Part shown: positions 20,650 through 28,858 of the stretch, piece by piece
Layout of the letters: the number at the start of each line of letters is the position of its first letter
How positions within the stretch are numbered: position 1 is the stretch's first letter
Assembly (NCBI RefSeq): GCF_900111345.1
Contig: NZ_FOGY01000015.1
Span: 1 to 32,210, forward strand
Reading direction: 5' to 3'
DNA length: 32,210 nt
DNA from: Psychrobacillus sp. OK032
GTDB lineage: Bacteria > Bacillota > Bacilli > Bacillales_A > Planococcaceae
Program-made: the position numbers and the translations under genes
Notes under the pieces: model-generated
What the model saw: the letters and a program-made list of their open reading frames with translations, nothing else
What the model was told of the DNA's origin: nothing
Databases searched by the model: none

Positions 20650-22596
20650 TTGAAAAATACACCTTCCGAATCAATCTTTTCCACACTTTTATTGACCATC
20701 AAACAAGCTTTTGCAGTAAACAAGAACCCTCTTCCATGGTTGAAAGCTTTTAGCGCAGGTATTTGTGCTGGTTTACCAGTGCTAATCGGTTTTTTGTTGG
20801 GAAGTCTAGAGTACGGGCTTATTGCGGGTCTTGGTGGCTTAACGTATCTTTATGTATTTAACATACCATATGCATTTCGAGCTAAAAAATTATTTTTTGC
20901 ATTAATCGGATTATCGATTGTAATGGGGCTAGGCACGTTGGTTGCGCCTTATCCTTTTGTATCAGCGTTTGTAGTTGCGCTAATTGGAGCAATTGGTACG
21001 TTTCTGTTTGGGGCTTTACGAATTACAGGACCGGCGGCTATCTTTTTTGTTTTAGCTTTTTTAATGGGCACGGGAATGCCTATAGATCCTACATTAGCTC
21101 CACTACGTGCAGGACTTGTTTTTCTAGGAGGAGCATTTTCTTGGGTCATTGGTATGATTGGCTGGTTTAACAACCCGCATGGACCAGAGAAAGTAGCGGT
21201 GAAGAAAGTATATGCTGAACTTGCTGATTTTATCGAATCGGTTGGAACGGAGGGTTTTGATAATTGCAAGGAAAAAATCGGAACTTCTTTAAAATCAGTA
21301 GATGAACTTCTTTTGTCTGGATATATTCCTTGGCAAGTTTCGGAAACATTTAAACGCCTTGTTTTATTAAAAGAAGAGGCAAATAATGTGTTTCTGTATG
21401 TTCTCGAAAATGATGGAAAGCTAGAGGAGAAATTGCCTAACGAAATAGGAGCGACCCTTCGATCAATTTCCAGTAATATTGACAAGAATGAGCAGGAAAT
21501 TATTCCATCACTTGAGATACCTGATAATAAGCTTGCCCATTTGTATGTAATGGTAAATGAAGCTAGCATGCTTCTAATCGAACCATTATCCAATATTCAG
21601 CGGGAGATAAGCATTTCCAAGCCATCTCTTCGTGTCGTGCTTGGGGGAGCGTTTGATAAAAATTCTATTGTGTTTTTGAATACAATACGGTACGGTATTG
21701 TTCTCTTTGTAGCTGCAATTATTGCACAATCATTTGATTTTGATCGATCGTATTGGGTAACTTTATCGTGTGCCGCTGTTTTATCAGGTGCAACTATTAT
21801 GGGGACATTCCACCGAGCAATCCAGCGCTCGCTTGGGACAATTATAGGCATATTAATCGCTACAGCTGTTCTTTATTTTCAACCAGATGGCTATGTCATT
21901 GCAATTGCTATTTTTCTTTTGACATTTTTGACGGAACTTGCAATTGTTTTGAATTACGGGATTGCTGCATTATTTATTACTCCGAATGCATTATTACTTG
22001 CAGAAAGTACAACAAAAATACATGATATCTCCTATTTTGCTTCTGCTCGTGTATTTGACGTACTCGTCGGGTGTGCAATCGGTCTAATTGGGACGCTCAT
22101 CATGAACAGGAAAAGTGCCGCAAGCTTAGTTCCCCATACAATGGCAAAAACAATTCGAAGTCAACAACAATTCTTACTCACACTTTTTTCGAAAGAATCT
22201 AGTCTAATAAAACCTGAACATTCAAGAGAACTAAGCAAAATGCAGACAAACCTAACGAATTTAAAAATTGTCTATACGACTGCTTTAGGAGAAATTCCTA
22301 GAGATAAAGCACGACTGGATCTTCTATTTCCTGCGATCCACTCGATTGAACAGCTTGGTTATTTACTAGATACCTCGGCTAAATATAAAGATCGACCAAT
22401 ACTCTCTGATAGCGACCTTTCGCAAATGCTACTCGTATTTGAAACGATGGCAAAATCAGCAGAACAGGAACTAAAATTTTCTAAAAGGTCTATTCCTGAG
22501 ATAAGCGGATTTAATAAAATTCAAACGGAAGTCGAACGTCTGCAGGATTCACTGCATGCAAGTGGATTGAAGGTTGAAGAAGGAGTGCAGGTTTAG
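20650..22596 (+). CDS. FUSC-family membrane protein (aromatic-acid-exporter-like)
   Basis: 648 aa. TTG start with GAGGG 9 nt upstream and a good promoter. Two halves typical of the FUSC/ArAE superfamily. Residues about 30-175 hold a first cluster of about six membrane helices (AGICAGLPVLIGFLLG, LFFALIGLSIVMGLGTL, GAIFVLAF region). Residues about 180-340 form a cytosolic helical part, residues about 345-485 a second cluster (YWVTLSCAAVLSGATIMG, the FUSC_2 hallmark, PF13515, with FHRAIQRSLGTIIG), and residues 490-648 a cytosolic tail. Related proteins export aromatic acids or are linked to fusaric acid resistance. The substrate here is unknown. No membrane-fusion partner is nearby, as expected in Gram-positives. 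Confidence 0.88.
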   Translation: MKNTPSESIFSTLLLTIKQAFAVNKNPLPWLKAFSAGICAGLPVLIGFLLGSLEYGLIAGLGGLTYLYVFNIPYAFRAKKLFFALIGLSIVMGLGTLVAPYPFVSAFVVALIGAIGTFLFGALRITGPAAIFFVLAFLMGTGMPIDPTLAPLRAGLVFLGGAFSWVIGMIGWFNNPHGPEKVAVKKVYAELADFIESVGTEGFDNCKEKIGTSLKSVDELLLSGYIPWQVSETFKRLVLLKEEANNVFLYVLENDGKLEEKLPNEIGATLRSISSNIDKNEQEIIPSLEIPDNKLAHLYVMVNEASMLLIEPLSNIQREISISKPSLRVVLGGAFDKNSIVFLNTIRYGIVLFVAAIIAQSFDFDRSYWVTLSCAAVLSGATIMGTFHRAIQRSLGTIIGILIATAVLYFQPDGYVIAIAIFLLTFLTELAIVLNYGIAALFITPNALLLAESTTKIHDISYFASARVFDVLVGCAIGLIGTLIMNRKSAASLVPHTMAKTIRSQQQFLLTLFSKESSLIKPEHSRELSKMQTNLTNLKIVYTTALGEIPRDKARLDLLFPAIHSIEQLGYLLDTSAKYKDRPILSDSDLSQMLLVFETMAKSAEQELKFSKRSIPEISGFNKIQTEVERLQDSLHASGLKVEEGVQV

Positions 22597-22762
22597 ACGC
22601 CTGGGACACTTTTTTCTATGCATATGTTCTTTTGGCATCATTAAGCCTTTTAACAAATGGCTCTGTTAAAGGAAAAGGTTGATTACTCGTTAACGACTAT
22701 GTAGAATTGGTTTCCCTATAAAACATTGGCATTGGATATTTATGTAAAAATCAATATAATAT

Positions 22763-22805
22763 TGTGAAAGTGTTCACTTAACCTAACGAGGCAGTTTAGT
22801 TGAAC
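22763..22805 (+). repeat. Repeat R21 (right half only)
   Basis: GTGAAAGTGTTCAC (perfect five-pair palindrome) then TTAACCTAACGAGGCAG to TTTAGTTGAAC. No gene follows closely. 22806-23443 holds only the hairpins listed and a second-motif copy. Confidence 0.8.
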
Positions 22806-22852
22806 AAGGAATTATCGTAACTGAACAGAGCTTCAATACAACAAGAACAAAT

Positions 22853-22883
22853 AAAAAAGGTCGGTTTCATACAGGAAATCGAC
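22853..22883 (-). terminator. Terminator-like hairpin
   Basis: GTCGGTTTC/GAAATCGAC (one G-T pair) with a 6-nt loop. On the minus strand it is followed by CC and six T. On the plus strand the tail CTCTTTTG is weaker. Confidence 0.6.
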
Positions 22884-23159
22884 TCTTTTGTTGTAATTCG
22901 ATTATCGTGCAAAATTAATGAAATGTTAGCTATCGGGGAAATTTTGCTGAAGAATTACTTTTCTAAATAAGTCCATACTACACAAAATAACATAAGGGAA
23001 CTACAATCTTTGATTTCGGCTGATTACGGCCAAAAGAATGTACCGCTTCTGTCATGTTTTTTACCAGAGATTCCCGCTCGCTTTACCACTTATCGCCAAT
23101 GCATTTCCAATGGTATCGTCAGGAAAGTGCAGATTTACAACGTAAGGATTCTGAAAGAT

Positions 23160-23202
23160 AAAAAGCCTAATCCCTCCGTATTTTTAGCGAGGAATTAGGC
23201 TT
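23160..23202 (-). terminator. Terminator downstream of the DUF421 gene
   Basis: AAGCCTAAT pairs with ATTAGGCTT, with an inner CTC/GAG. On the minus strand a T-run follows. It lies about 240 nt after the DUF421 stop codon, with no gene between. Confidence 0.7.
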
Positions 23203-23216
23203 ATGTTCTTCCACAA

Positions 23217-23235
23217 ACGCGGCCGATTGCTGAAG
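23217..23235 (-). repeat. Second-motif copy, minus orientation
   Basis: On the minus strand CTTCAGCAATCGGCCGC, one base different from the TTCAGCAATCGGGCGC consensus. Confidence 0.65.
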
Positions 23236-23443
23236 ATCAAGATAATGATTATGAATACTTTCATTAGTTTGTTGAACGCCCCCGTAAGAAGCTGTCCCAT
23301 ATAGTTTCTTCAACCATAAAAAATCCTTCGTGTGAACATCCAGCTAATATCCATTTATCATTCTATTTGTTCCATAACGTTATTTATAACTGCGTTTTAC
23401 TGAAAACATTCTAATTTTCCTAATAAATCAAGAGATATATCAT

Positions 23444-24154
23444 TTATTCTTTATCAATTGGTGAATGAATATGATCCTCATATGTGTCAACATACATATT
23501 TCCATTACCTGACAAGACTGCATATAATACATCATGTTGAACTAAGTTACGTTTCTTTAATTCCGAATGTAACCATGATTCCGTTAAGTTATTTTGTTCT
23601 AAATTTTTCTTTATTACTTCCCGATCCATAATAAGTTCAATTGGTAAATTAAATTCAGGAGTTATCGGTATCATTAAATCTTGTCTAGTTACATTTCTGA
23701 ATTGAGGCTTTTTTAAGACTGTTAATGACCCATTTGTCTCTATAATTGCAAACAGTACCTCTTCAATATTAAAGACGTCCTTTTCCCTTAACTGTTGATT
23801 TAAATAATCTAACGTATAGCGCATCTTATTCATATTTTTCTCTAGTATTTTTCCGTTTTGAATAACAATAGTCGGGTCACCAGCTAAAAACTTTCTACCT
23901 TTTCTACTTTTTAAGGAAATGAGAGCAATCGTAAAAATTATAACGACATAAATGACAAATGCTATGATAGTATGATCTACCTTTAAAGACGTATTAAAGG
24001 CTAAGTTCGCTGCAATGGCTCCTAATGAAATTGTTGCAACAAAATCAAACATCGTCATTTGAGAGATTGTTTGTTTACCTAGTATTCGTGTTCCTATTAG
24101 TAACATTCCAAAAGAAGTGATTGACCTCAAAATAATCTCGAAATGTTCAGGCAT
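23444..24154 (-). CDS. DUF421 / YetF-family membrane protein
   Basis: 236 aa. ATG with GAGGTGTTG upstream. Three N-terminal membrane helices (residues about 8-25, 40-55 and 63-82, e.g. ATISLGAIAANLAF and IIAFVIYVVIIFTIAL), then the cytosolic DUF421 domain (PF04239): FLAGDPTIVIQNGKILEKNM, RYTLDYLNQQLREKDVFNIEEVLFAIIETNGSLTVL, then the end VLYAVLSGNGNMYVDTYED. The motif GKxTxSQMTxFDFV near residue 26 is characteristic. B. subtilis has several paralogues with roles in sporulation, germination or stress; the specific role here is unknown. Confidence 0.92.
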   Translation of the reverse strand: MPEHFEIILRSITSFGMLLIGTRILGKQTISQMTMFDFVATISLGAIAANLAFNTSLKVDHTIIAFVIYVVIIFTIALISLKSRKGRKFLAGDPTIVIQNGKILEKNMNKMRYTLDYLNQQLREKDVFNIEEVLFAIIETNGSLTVLKKPQFRNVTRQDLMIPITPEFNLPIELIMDREVIKKNLEQNNLTESWLHSELKKRNLVQHDVLYAVLSGNGNMYVDTYEDHIHSPIDKE

Positions 24155-24583
24155 TTCAACACCTCATTTATCTTTTACTAATAGACTTTACTATTTCTCC
24201 CTTTCTTAACCTTTATTTTAAGGATAGGCTCTTAATAATCTAGATTGTCAATAAACTGTTTAAATTCATTTTAATTAATACTCTATTTCTTACATAGATA
24301 AATATGTTTTAATTTCCCATTGATAGTTATAACCACATCTTAATCCAGATTTTACTTTTGTATAATTGTTATTGTTATACTTTAATTGAATAACTAAGAG
24401 CATCATTTCATTCCCTAACAATGCCTTACTAAACAATCTGCTCCTATAATTGAAATAGACGCAATCATTTTAAATAATAGCGTCCGATTGATGAAGATGC
24501 CTATTTAAGTAAAGCACCTGAATATATTCTCCTGATTCACAAGGATAAACTCCATCATTAAGGGGATCATATCTTTAAAAAAG
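24155..24583. other. Intergenic stretch without a gene
   Basis: AT-rich divergent region between the DUF421 and DUF3888 genes. The only recognisable item is a second-motif copy on the minus strand. Promoters for both genes are expected here but none stands out. Confidence 0.6.
24479..24496 (-). repeat. Second-motif copy, minus orientation
   Basis: On the minus strand CTTCATCAATCGGACGCT, two bases from the TTCAGCAATCGGGCGC consensus. Confidence 0.6.
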
Positions 24584-24595
24584 ATGGTGTGCCTA

Positions 24596-25018
24596 ATGAA
24601 TAAAACTATACTCCCCATACTCATTCTTACTTTTCTTTTACTCAGTTTTGGCGAAAAAACTACGGAAGCAAAGGTAGATACTGAAGTAATACCCCAAAAT
24701 CAATTTCCAAGTCTAATGGAAAGGGCATTCCTAAGAAGCCTAGATGGAACAATTCTTGATATAATGCAAAACCACGGTGATAATCAGTTATTCGAATATG
24801 GGAGAATAGAAAAGGTATCTGGAAACGATCCATATGACATCACATTAAGAGTGATCGGATTTGAAGGTGCACATAACCCTCCATACAAGTTAATACGTAT
24901 GACTATTCGTATACCCGGTGACAAAGAGGATACCAATTATACTGTTTTATCTTATTCTCATCGACATATCTCAGACAAAGAATTTGAGAAGTTAACTAAA
25001 TATGCTACGTATGATTAA
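24596..25018 (+). CDS. DUF3888 family secreted protein
   Basis: 140 aa from ATG 24596; ATG 24584 is also in frame and neither has a strong binding site (only GGTG). A signal peptide NKTILPILILTFLLLSFG with a probable cleavage after TEA gives an exported protein. The mature part (LMERAFLRSLDGTILDIMQNHG, then YDITLRVIGFEGAHNPPYKLIRMTIRI, then NYTVLSYSHRHIS) fits DUF3888 (PF13027). Function unknown. It is followed within 30 nt by repeat R22. Confidence 0.82.
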   Translation: MNKTILPILILTFLLLSFGEKTTEAKVDTEVIPQNQFPSLMERAFLRSLDGTILDIMQNHGDNQLFEYGRIEKVSGNDPYDITLRVIGFEGAHNPPYKLIRMTIRIPGDKEDTNYTVLSYSHRHISDKEFEKLTKYATYD

Positions 25019-25043
25019 AGTAAATATCCTATGGGCCAGCAAC

Positions 25044-25147
25044 AAGACCATCAATTCGGTGGTCTATTTAACGTCCATAACATCAGGTGGGTTTCGACGA
25101 TTCAGTGTGAAATGTTACACGTTAAACTAAAGAAACAGAATTTCAAG
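25044..25147 (+). repeat. Repeat R22 (type 1, arms degraded)
   Basis: No clear left arm. The hairpin GACCATCAATTCGGTGGTC is intact, with a G-T pair. The spacer has ACGTCCATAACATCA and AGTGTGAAATGTTACAC, and the right arm is weak, GTTAAACTAAAGAAACAG. Confidence 0.8.
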
Positions 25148-25280
25148 AGATTATTTTCGTGTTTTCTTTTAGATTAAGGTTACAATATGAATGGGAACGT
25201 ACGTTTTTGTGGAGAGAGAAGAAGCTCTACCAATCCGCAAACAGATGAACAATAAATGTCTATAAAAGAAAGGAAACACA

Positions 25281-25607
25281 ATGAAAAATACGAATTTTAG
25301 TGAAGTCGTTGAACGTTCTATACAATTAAGAAAAGTTTACCATCGTTTAGAACGAAAGTATCATGAAAAAGAATGGACAGTAGAAGAAGATGCATTAGCT
25401 TTCCTGACAGATGCTGGTTTGATCGGTCGTCTAACAATGTCACAACAGGGTCGTTGGCCAACAAATGGGGAAACTGCATCTGAACTTGAACATAAGATTG
25501 GTGAATGCATGTGGTGGTTAATTATTTTGGCTGAACGTATGAATATTGATAGCAGTGAAGCGTTGGAAAAATTCTTAACCAAAACTGAAAAAAAATTAGG
25601 GGATTGA
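25281..25607 (+). CDS. MazG-like protein
   Basis: 108 aa. ATG with AAAGGAAA upstream. It is an all-alpha protein of the MazG-like/all-alpha NTP pyrophosphohydrolase type: VYHRLERKYHEKEWTVEEDALAFLTDAGLIGRL, then the metal-binding-like helix ELEHKIGECMWWLIILAERMNID, where canonical MazG has ELxxExGDxLW-type acidic residues. The second acidic position is Cys or Trp rather than Asp, so catalytic activity is uncertain. Family members hydrolyse nucleoside triphosphates for house-cleaning. It stands alone with its own terminator at 25645. Confidence 0.82.
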   Translation: MKNTNFSEVVERSIQLRKVYHRLERKYHEKEWTVEEDALAFLTDAGLIGRLTMSQQGRWPTNGETASELEHKIGECMWWLIILAERMNIDSSEALEKFLTKTEKKLGD

Positions 25608-25644
25608 GAAGAGATTATCGATTAGACTATGCACAAAAATAGGC

Positions 25645-25669
25645 GTTTCTTCCAGAAGAAACTTTTTTT
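25645..25669 (+). terminator. Terminator after the MazG-like gene
   Basis: GTTTCTT/AAGAAAC, loop CCAG, then seven T. It lies directly before repeat R23, which brings a second terminator hairpin. Confidence 0.88.
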
Positions 25670-25673
25670 CTTG

Positions 25674-25760
25674 TTGAACTCACGGGTGCTTTAGTTCAGC
25701 AAGTGGCAGCCTGTAAGGGTAGCTTTTTCTTCTTGAACTAACGCAGCAGGTTAGTTCAAA
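25674..25760 (+). repeat. Repeat R23 (type 2, complete)
   Basis: TTGAACTCACGGGTGC to TTTAGTTCAGC left arm, hairpin GGCAGCCTGTAAGGGTAGC with five T, right arm TTGAACTAACGCAGCAGG to TTAGTTCAA. Confidence 0.9.
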
Positions 25761-25886
25761 GAAAATTGAAAACTAAACTATGTAAGTACAAAGGGGAAAT
25801 AAAGTTACGGTATGTCAAATTATCAATGTCATTACAATGTTTTCATTTTATGAAAGTAATGAATAAAACATCAAGCGTTTATTGGA

Positions 25887-25915
25887 TTGATATATAATAT
25901 TCTGCATGATATAAT
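25887..25915 (+). promoter_or_regulatory. Sigma-A promoter
   Basis: TTGATA, 17-nt spacer, TATAAT. Transcription would start near 25922, about 190 nt before the CDF gene. Confidence 0.75.
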
Positions 25916-25921
25916 GTAAAA

Positions 25922-26022
25922 ACGCCAAAAATTTTGCGAGTGATAAAATATGGAAAATATTACATTTAAAATTATATGTTTTTTAATACCAAACCCTCGA
26001 CTGCTATCAGTCGAGGGTTTTT
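25922..26022 (+). ncRNA. Candidate small RNA or transcription-attenuating leader
   Basis: About 100 nt run from the predicted start site to the strong terminator at 25991-26022. No convincing coding sequence lies inside. It precedes the CDF exporter gene, so it is either a leader whose terminator is conditionally bypassed or a separate small RNA. I see no match to the yybP-ykoY (Mn2+) riboswitch core. Confidence 0.45.
25991..26022 (+). terminator. Strong intrinsic terminator
   Basis: AAACCCTCGACTG and CAGTCGAGGGTTT pair perfectly (13 bp) around loop CTAT, followed by T. It lies 90 nt upstream of the CDF start codon. Confidence 0.92.
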
Positions 26023-26112
26023 CTTGCTTCAAGGAAAGAATTATACATAGACGAAACTTTACTTATTAAACTATCTAATTTGAATTGTTCAAGTGTATGA
26101 GGAGGAAATAAT

Positions 26113-26982
26113 ATGGATAATAAAAAGTATAATGACCTTAAATTAGGTGAACGTGGTGCAATAATTAGTATTATTGCGTATATATGTCTTTCCATCTTGA
26201 AGCTGGTTATCGGGTATATGAGTGACTCTTCGGCATTAAAAGCAGATGGTCTAAATAACACAACCGATATCATTGCTTCAATTGCTGTACTTATTGGACT
26301 TAGACTTTCACAAAGACCACCGGATAAAGACCACGGTTACGGTCATTGGAAAAGTGAAACAATTGCATCTATGATTGCATCATTTATTATGTTAGCGGTT
26401 GGAATACAAGTACTGAATGATGCTATTAGCTCCATGTTTCACGGTGAAAAAGAAACTCCTAATATTCTTGCTGCATATGTGGGTGTTTTTTCATCAATAG
26501 TCATGTATTTTGTTTATCGCTATAACAAAAAATTGGCAAATCAAATAAAGAGCAAAGCAGTTATGGCAGCTGCAAAAGATAACATTTCAGATGCTTGGGT
26601 AAGTATAGGAACAGCAGTAGGTATATTCGGATCACAACTTAATATGCCATGGCTTGATACGATAACGGCGATTATTGTAGGTTTATTAATTTGTAAAACA
26701 GCTTGGGATATCTTTAAAGAAGCTTCTCATGAGCTTTCAGATGGATTTGATGTAGATAAAATTGAACTATATCGGAATGTAATCACAAAAGTAGATGGAA
26801 TTAAGGGGATTAAAGAAATTAGAGGGAGAAACTACGGTAGTAATGAGGTAATAGATGTCGTAATCCTTGTTAATTCTAAGTTAGGTATTAAAGAAGCTCA
26901 TGATATTGCTACCCATGTTGAAAAAGTCATGATCAAAGATCATGGTGTCTATGATGTACATGTTCATGTAGAGCCAAATTAA
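26113..26982 (+). CDS. Cation diffusion facilitator, Mn2+-exporter type
   Basis: 289 aa. ATG after GAGGAGGAAATA. CDF fold with six membrane helices (residues about 13-200) and a C-terminal cytosolic domain (VDGIKGIKEIRGRNYG to DVHVHVEPN). The transport-site residues are N48xxxD52 in helix 2 (KADGLNNTTD) and D156xxxD160 in helix 5 (KDNISD). Zinc exporters have HxxxD in both. The ND-DD pattern is that of manganese CDFs (MntE; MneP/MneS of B. subtilis), so Mn2+ efflux is the best prediction. The motif DHGYGHWKSE follows helix 2. Expression is probably governed through the promoter and terminator upstream. Confidence 0.9.
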   Translation: MDNKKYNDLKLGERGAIISIIAYICLSILKLVIGYMSDSSALKADGLNNTTDIIASIAVLIGLRLSQRPPDKDHGYGHWKSETIASMIASFIMLAVGIQVLNDAISSMFHGEKETPNILAAYVGVFSSIVMYFVYRYNKKLANQIKSKAVMAAAKDNISDAWVSIGTAVGIFGSQLNMPWLDTITAIIVGLLICKTAWDIFKEASHELSDGFDVDKIELYRNVITKVDGIKGIKEIRGRNYGSNEVIDVVILVNSKLGIKEAHDIATHVEKVMIKDHGVYDVHVHVEPN

Positions 26983-27077
26983 TTAATAATGAAAGTATTA
27001 CCTAAGATATTCTTTACTCTTAGCGTTTCTTTTAAATTGAAGATCATTGAGCTACTTAGAAGGTTCTTTTTTCTTAT

Positions 27078-27105
27078 TGAACTAAAGCAGCAGTTTAGTT
27101 AAATA
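27078..27105 (+). repeat. Repeat R24 (right arm)
   Basis: TTGAACTAAAGCAGCAG to TTTAGTTAAAT. The left part is only a trace: GAGCTACTTAGAAGGTTC with a T-run at about 27049-27072. Confidence 0.75.
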
Positions 27106-27150
27106 AGGAATTACTAATATAAAGAGTCTAATTATCAATAAAAAATGGTT

Positions 27151-27177
27151 ATCTAACGAAGTAATTTAGTTGAAGAG
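27151..27177 (+). repeat. Repeat R24b (solo right arm)
   Basis: ATCTAACGAAGTAATTTAG to TTGAAG, a second right arm 40 nt before the GNAT start codon. Confidence 0.7.
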
Positions 27178-27216
27178 TAAATTATAATAGAGGTTAAATG
27201 AGGGGAGGGGATGGAT

Positions 27217-27690
27217 ATGACAATAAATGTTATGTCAGCTAAAATAGAGGATTTTAACACGATTAATTCTATTGTCAAAGAAGGGCAAGATGAACATTCT
27301 GAAGCATTACCGCATATTTTTCAGAAGGTTGAACAAGTAATGCCAGAAAATTATTTTCAAAAATTATTAGAAAACCCAGAATGTGAAATCTTGGTTGCTA
27401 AATTTAAGGGAAATGTGGTTGGATTTGCTGTAATGGAATTAAAAGTGTCTCCTACATTTGAGTCTATGACACCGAGAAAGTATGCTTATATGAATGATTT
27501 TGGAGTTAAAAACAACTACCAAAGAGAAGGAATTGGAAGTGCTTTATTCCAAGCTTGTGTGGATTGGTCAAAAATTAATAGTGCAGCATCATTAGAATTA
27601 AATGTATGGGAGTTTAACCAAAAAGCAATTTCTTTTTATGAGAGATTTGGAATGTCTACAGTGAGTAGGAAAATGAATTTAGATTTTTAA
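27217..27690 (+). CDS. GNAT-family N-acetyltransferase
   Basis: 157 aa from the ATG at 27217; GGGGAGGGG at 27202-27210 touches the in-frame ATG at 27211 but is correctly spaced for 27217. GNAT core: INVMSAKIEDFNTINSIVKEGQ, ECEILVAKFKGNVVGFAVME, KYAYMNDFGVKNNYQREGIGSALFQ with the acetyl-CoA loop QREGIG, and ASLELNVWEFNQKAISFYERFGM, a classic end. It resembles ribosomal-protein or small-molecule GNATs; substrate unknown. Confidence 0.9.
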   Translation: MTINVMSAKIEDFNTINSIVKEGQDEHSEALPHIFQKVEQVMPENYFQKLLENPECEILVAKFKGNVVGFAVMELKVSPTFESMTPRKYAYMNDFGVKNNYQREGIGSALFQACVDWSKINSAASLELNVWEFNQKAISFYERFGMSTVSRKMNLDF

Positions 27691-27712
27691 TAGTATAGTT
27701 GTTGTTCAAGTA

Positions 27713-27731
27713 ACGGGTGTTTTAGTTAAAG
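27713..27731 (+). repeat. Repeat R25 (left arm only)
   Basis: GTTCAAGTAACGGGTG to TTTTAGTTAAAG, 23 nt after the GNAT stop codon. The hairpin and right arm are not recognisable. Confidence 0.75.
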
Positions 27732-27858
27732 TATATTGGTACGCCATAGTTAACTTTTGAAATAAAGAAGCTGGATAGAATTGAAATTAAACATTGGTAG
27801 GACTTCGTTCAGCTTTCCTTTTTATCAGTTAAAGTAGTGGCAAGCTTTTCGAGAAAAT

Positions 27859-27950
27859 GTGAATAGTTTCACTTAAACTAACGGGTGCTTTACTTCAAGA
27901 AGGAGTAAAGCCTTTTTTCTTATTGAACTAAAGGTGCAGTTTAGTTGAAG
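27859..27950 (+). repeat. Repeat R26 (type 3, complete)
   Basis: GTGAATAGTTTCAC palindrome, left arm TTAAACTAACGGGTGC, hairpin GCTTTACTTC/AGGAGTAAAGC with six T, right arm TTGAACTAAAGGTGCAG to TTTAGTTGAAG. Closely similar to R2. Confidence 0.9.
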
Positions 27951-28010
27951 AAAGAACGCCAAGTAAATTTAAAAGAAAATAAGAGAATTTTTATGGGAAG
28001 GATGGCGATT

Positions 28011-28556
28011 ATGGAACAGTGGCTTGATGTTCAAACACTTATCTGGTTATTTCCGATTATGTTTATCCTTCATGATTTTGAAGAAATTATTATGGCTGAA
28101 GGGTGGATGAAGAGGAATTCAACTATGATATATGACATATTGCCGGAAAGAATTGCGGATAGAGTGATTAAACAATTTTCTATGTCAACAGCCCAGTTTG
28201 CAGTTGCCGTATTAGTTATATTTCTATTCGTAAGTAGTTCAACCGTTATGGCAAATCAGTATGTGATTCAAGGAGTACTTGGTAATATTTATATTTTTAC
28301 CATTATTACATTGGCTTTTTTTCTACACGCTTTTACTCATATTGGTCAATCTTTCATTCTTCGTTCCGTTACGCCTGGTGCATTTACTTCGTTGATTGTT
28401 ATCATTCCATACAGTTTATTTTTATATCGTTCATTATTAGTGAATGAAGTAATTACATGGGAAATTATTTTTCTATGCTTACCTTTTTGTCTATTAATTA
28501 TCCCAGTTGCTTTGCTTGCTCATTGGATTGGAAAAAAAAGTAGGATAGAAATCTAA
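28011..28556 (+). CDS. HXXEE-domain membrane protein
   Basis: 181 aa from the ATG at 28011, with GGAAGGA 8 nt upstream; in-frame starts further up run back into repeat R26 and lack binding sites. The protein fits the HXXEE family (PF13787). H21-D-F-E24-E25 follows the first helix (LIWLFPIMFIL), a second His pair H106/H110 is in LHAFTHIGQSF, and then TPG 121-123. Five membrane helices. The His/Glu cluster suggests a metal-binding membrane enzyme or carrier, but no function is established. Confidence 0.85.
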   Translation: MEQWLDVQTLIWLFPIMFILHDFEEIIMAEGWMKRNSTMIYDILPERIADRVIKQFSMSTAQFAVAVLVIFLFVSSSTVMANQYVIQGVLGNIYIFTIITLAFFLHAFTHIGQSFILRSVTPGAFTSLIVIIPYSLFLYRSLLVNEVITWEIIFLCLPFCLLIIPVALLAHWIGKKSRIEI

Positions 28557-28565
28557 TATGCTAAT

Positions 28566-28622
28566 TTTACTAACGGGTGCTTTAGTTAAGCATGTGGCTG
28601 CCTGTAAGGGTAGCTTTTTCTT
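28566..28622 (+). repeat. Repeat R27 (type 2, right arm lost)
   Basis: TTTACTAACGGGTGC to TTTAGTTAAGC, hairpin GGCTGCCTGTAAGGGTAGC with five T. Only a vestige GGCGTTAGTTTA follows at about 28638. It begins 10 nt after the HXXEE stop codon. Confidence 0.82.
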
Positions 28623-28698
28623 AGGTCATTACGGTGTGGCGTTAGTTTATTTGGAATTTGGATGGCGTTTTTGAGTTCTATTTGGATAGGAACTAAGA

Positions 28699-28785
28699 AT
28701 GAAGTTTAAGTTTATAGAAAAAGTTATAAGAATAATGATCATTGGTAATGTCGCTTATGTAAGTCTATGCTTTTTTAAAAATTAA
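28699..28785 (+). CDS. Possible 28-aa peptide
   Basis: ATG with a weak ATAGGAA upstream. KFKFIEKVIRIMIIGNVAYV is one amphipathic or membrane helix ending SLCFFKN. It lies between R27 and R28 where a gene would be expected. Weak. Confidence 0.3.
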   Translation: MKFKFIEKVIRIMIIGNVAYVSLCFFKN

Positions 28786-28803
28786 GTGTGAATAAGTGTA
28801 ATT

Positions 28804-28825
28804 AAGCTAACGAGGGCATTAGTTC
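28804..28825 (+). repeat. Repeat R28 (single arm)
   Basis: AAGCTAACGAGGGCATTAG then TTCC. Followed 34 nt later by the second motif. Confidence 0.65.
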
Positions 28826-28858
28826 CACAAGTAAAAGGCAGTAATCACTATCTAGATA

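Noticed and set aside
20949..21593. 214-aa minus-strand ORF inside the FUSC gene
   Set aside because: It lies opposite a gene with promoter, RBS and family match; its composition is Ser/Pro-rich as expected for a complement of membrane-coding DNA.
25922..26022. yybP-ykoY manganese riboswitch before the CDF gene
   Set aside because: I could not find the conserved core; only a promoter and terminator are supported.
25949..26070. Short ORF starting ATGGAAAATATT upstream of the CDF gene
   Set aside because: It reads straight through a perfect 13-bp terminator stem and has only a weak binding site.
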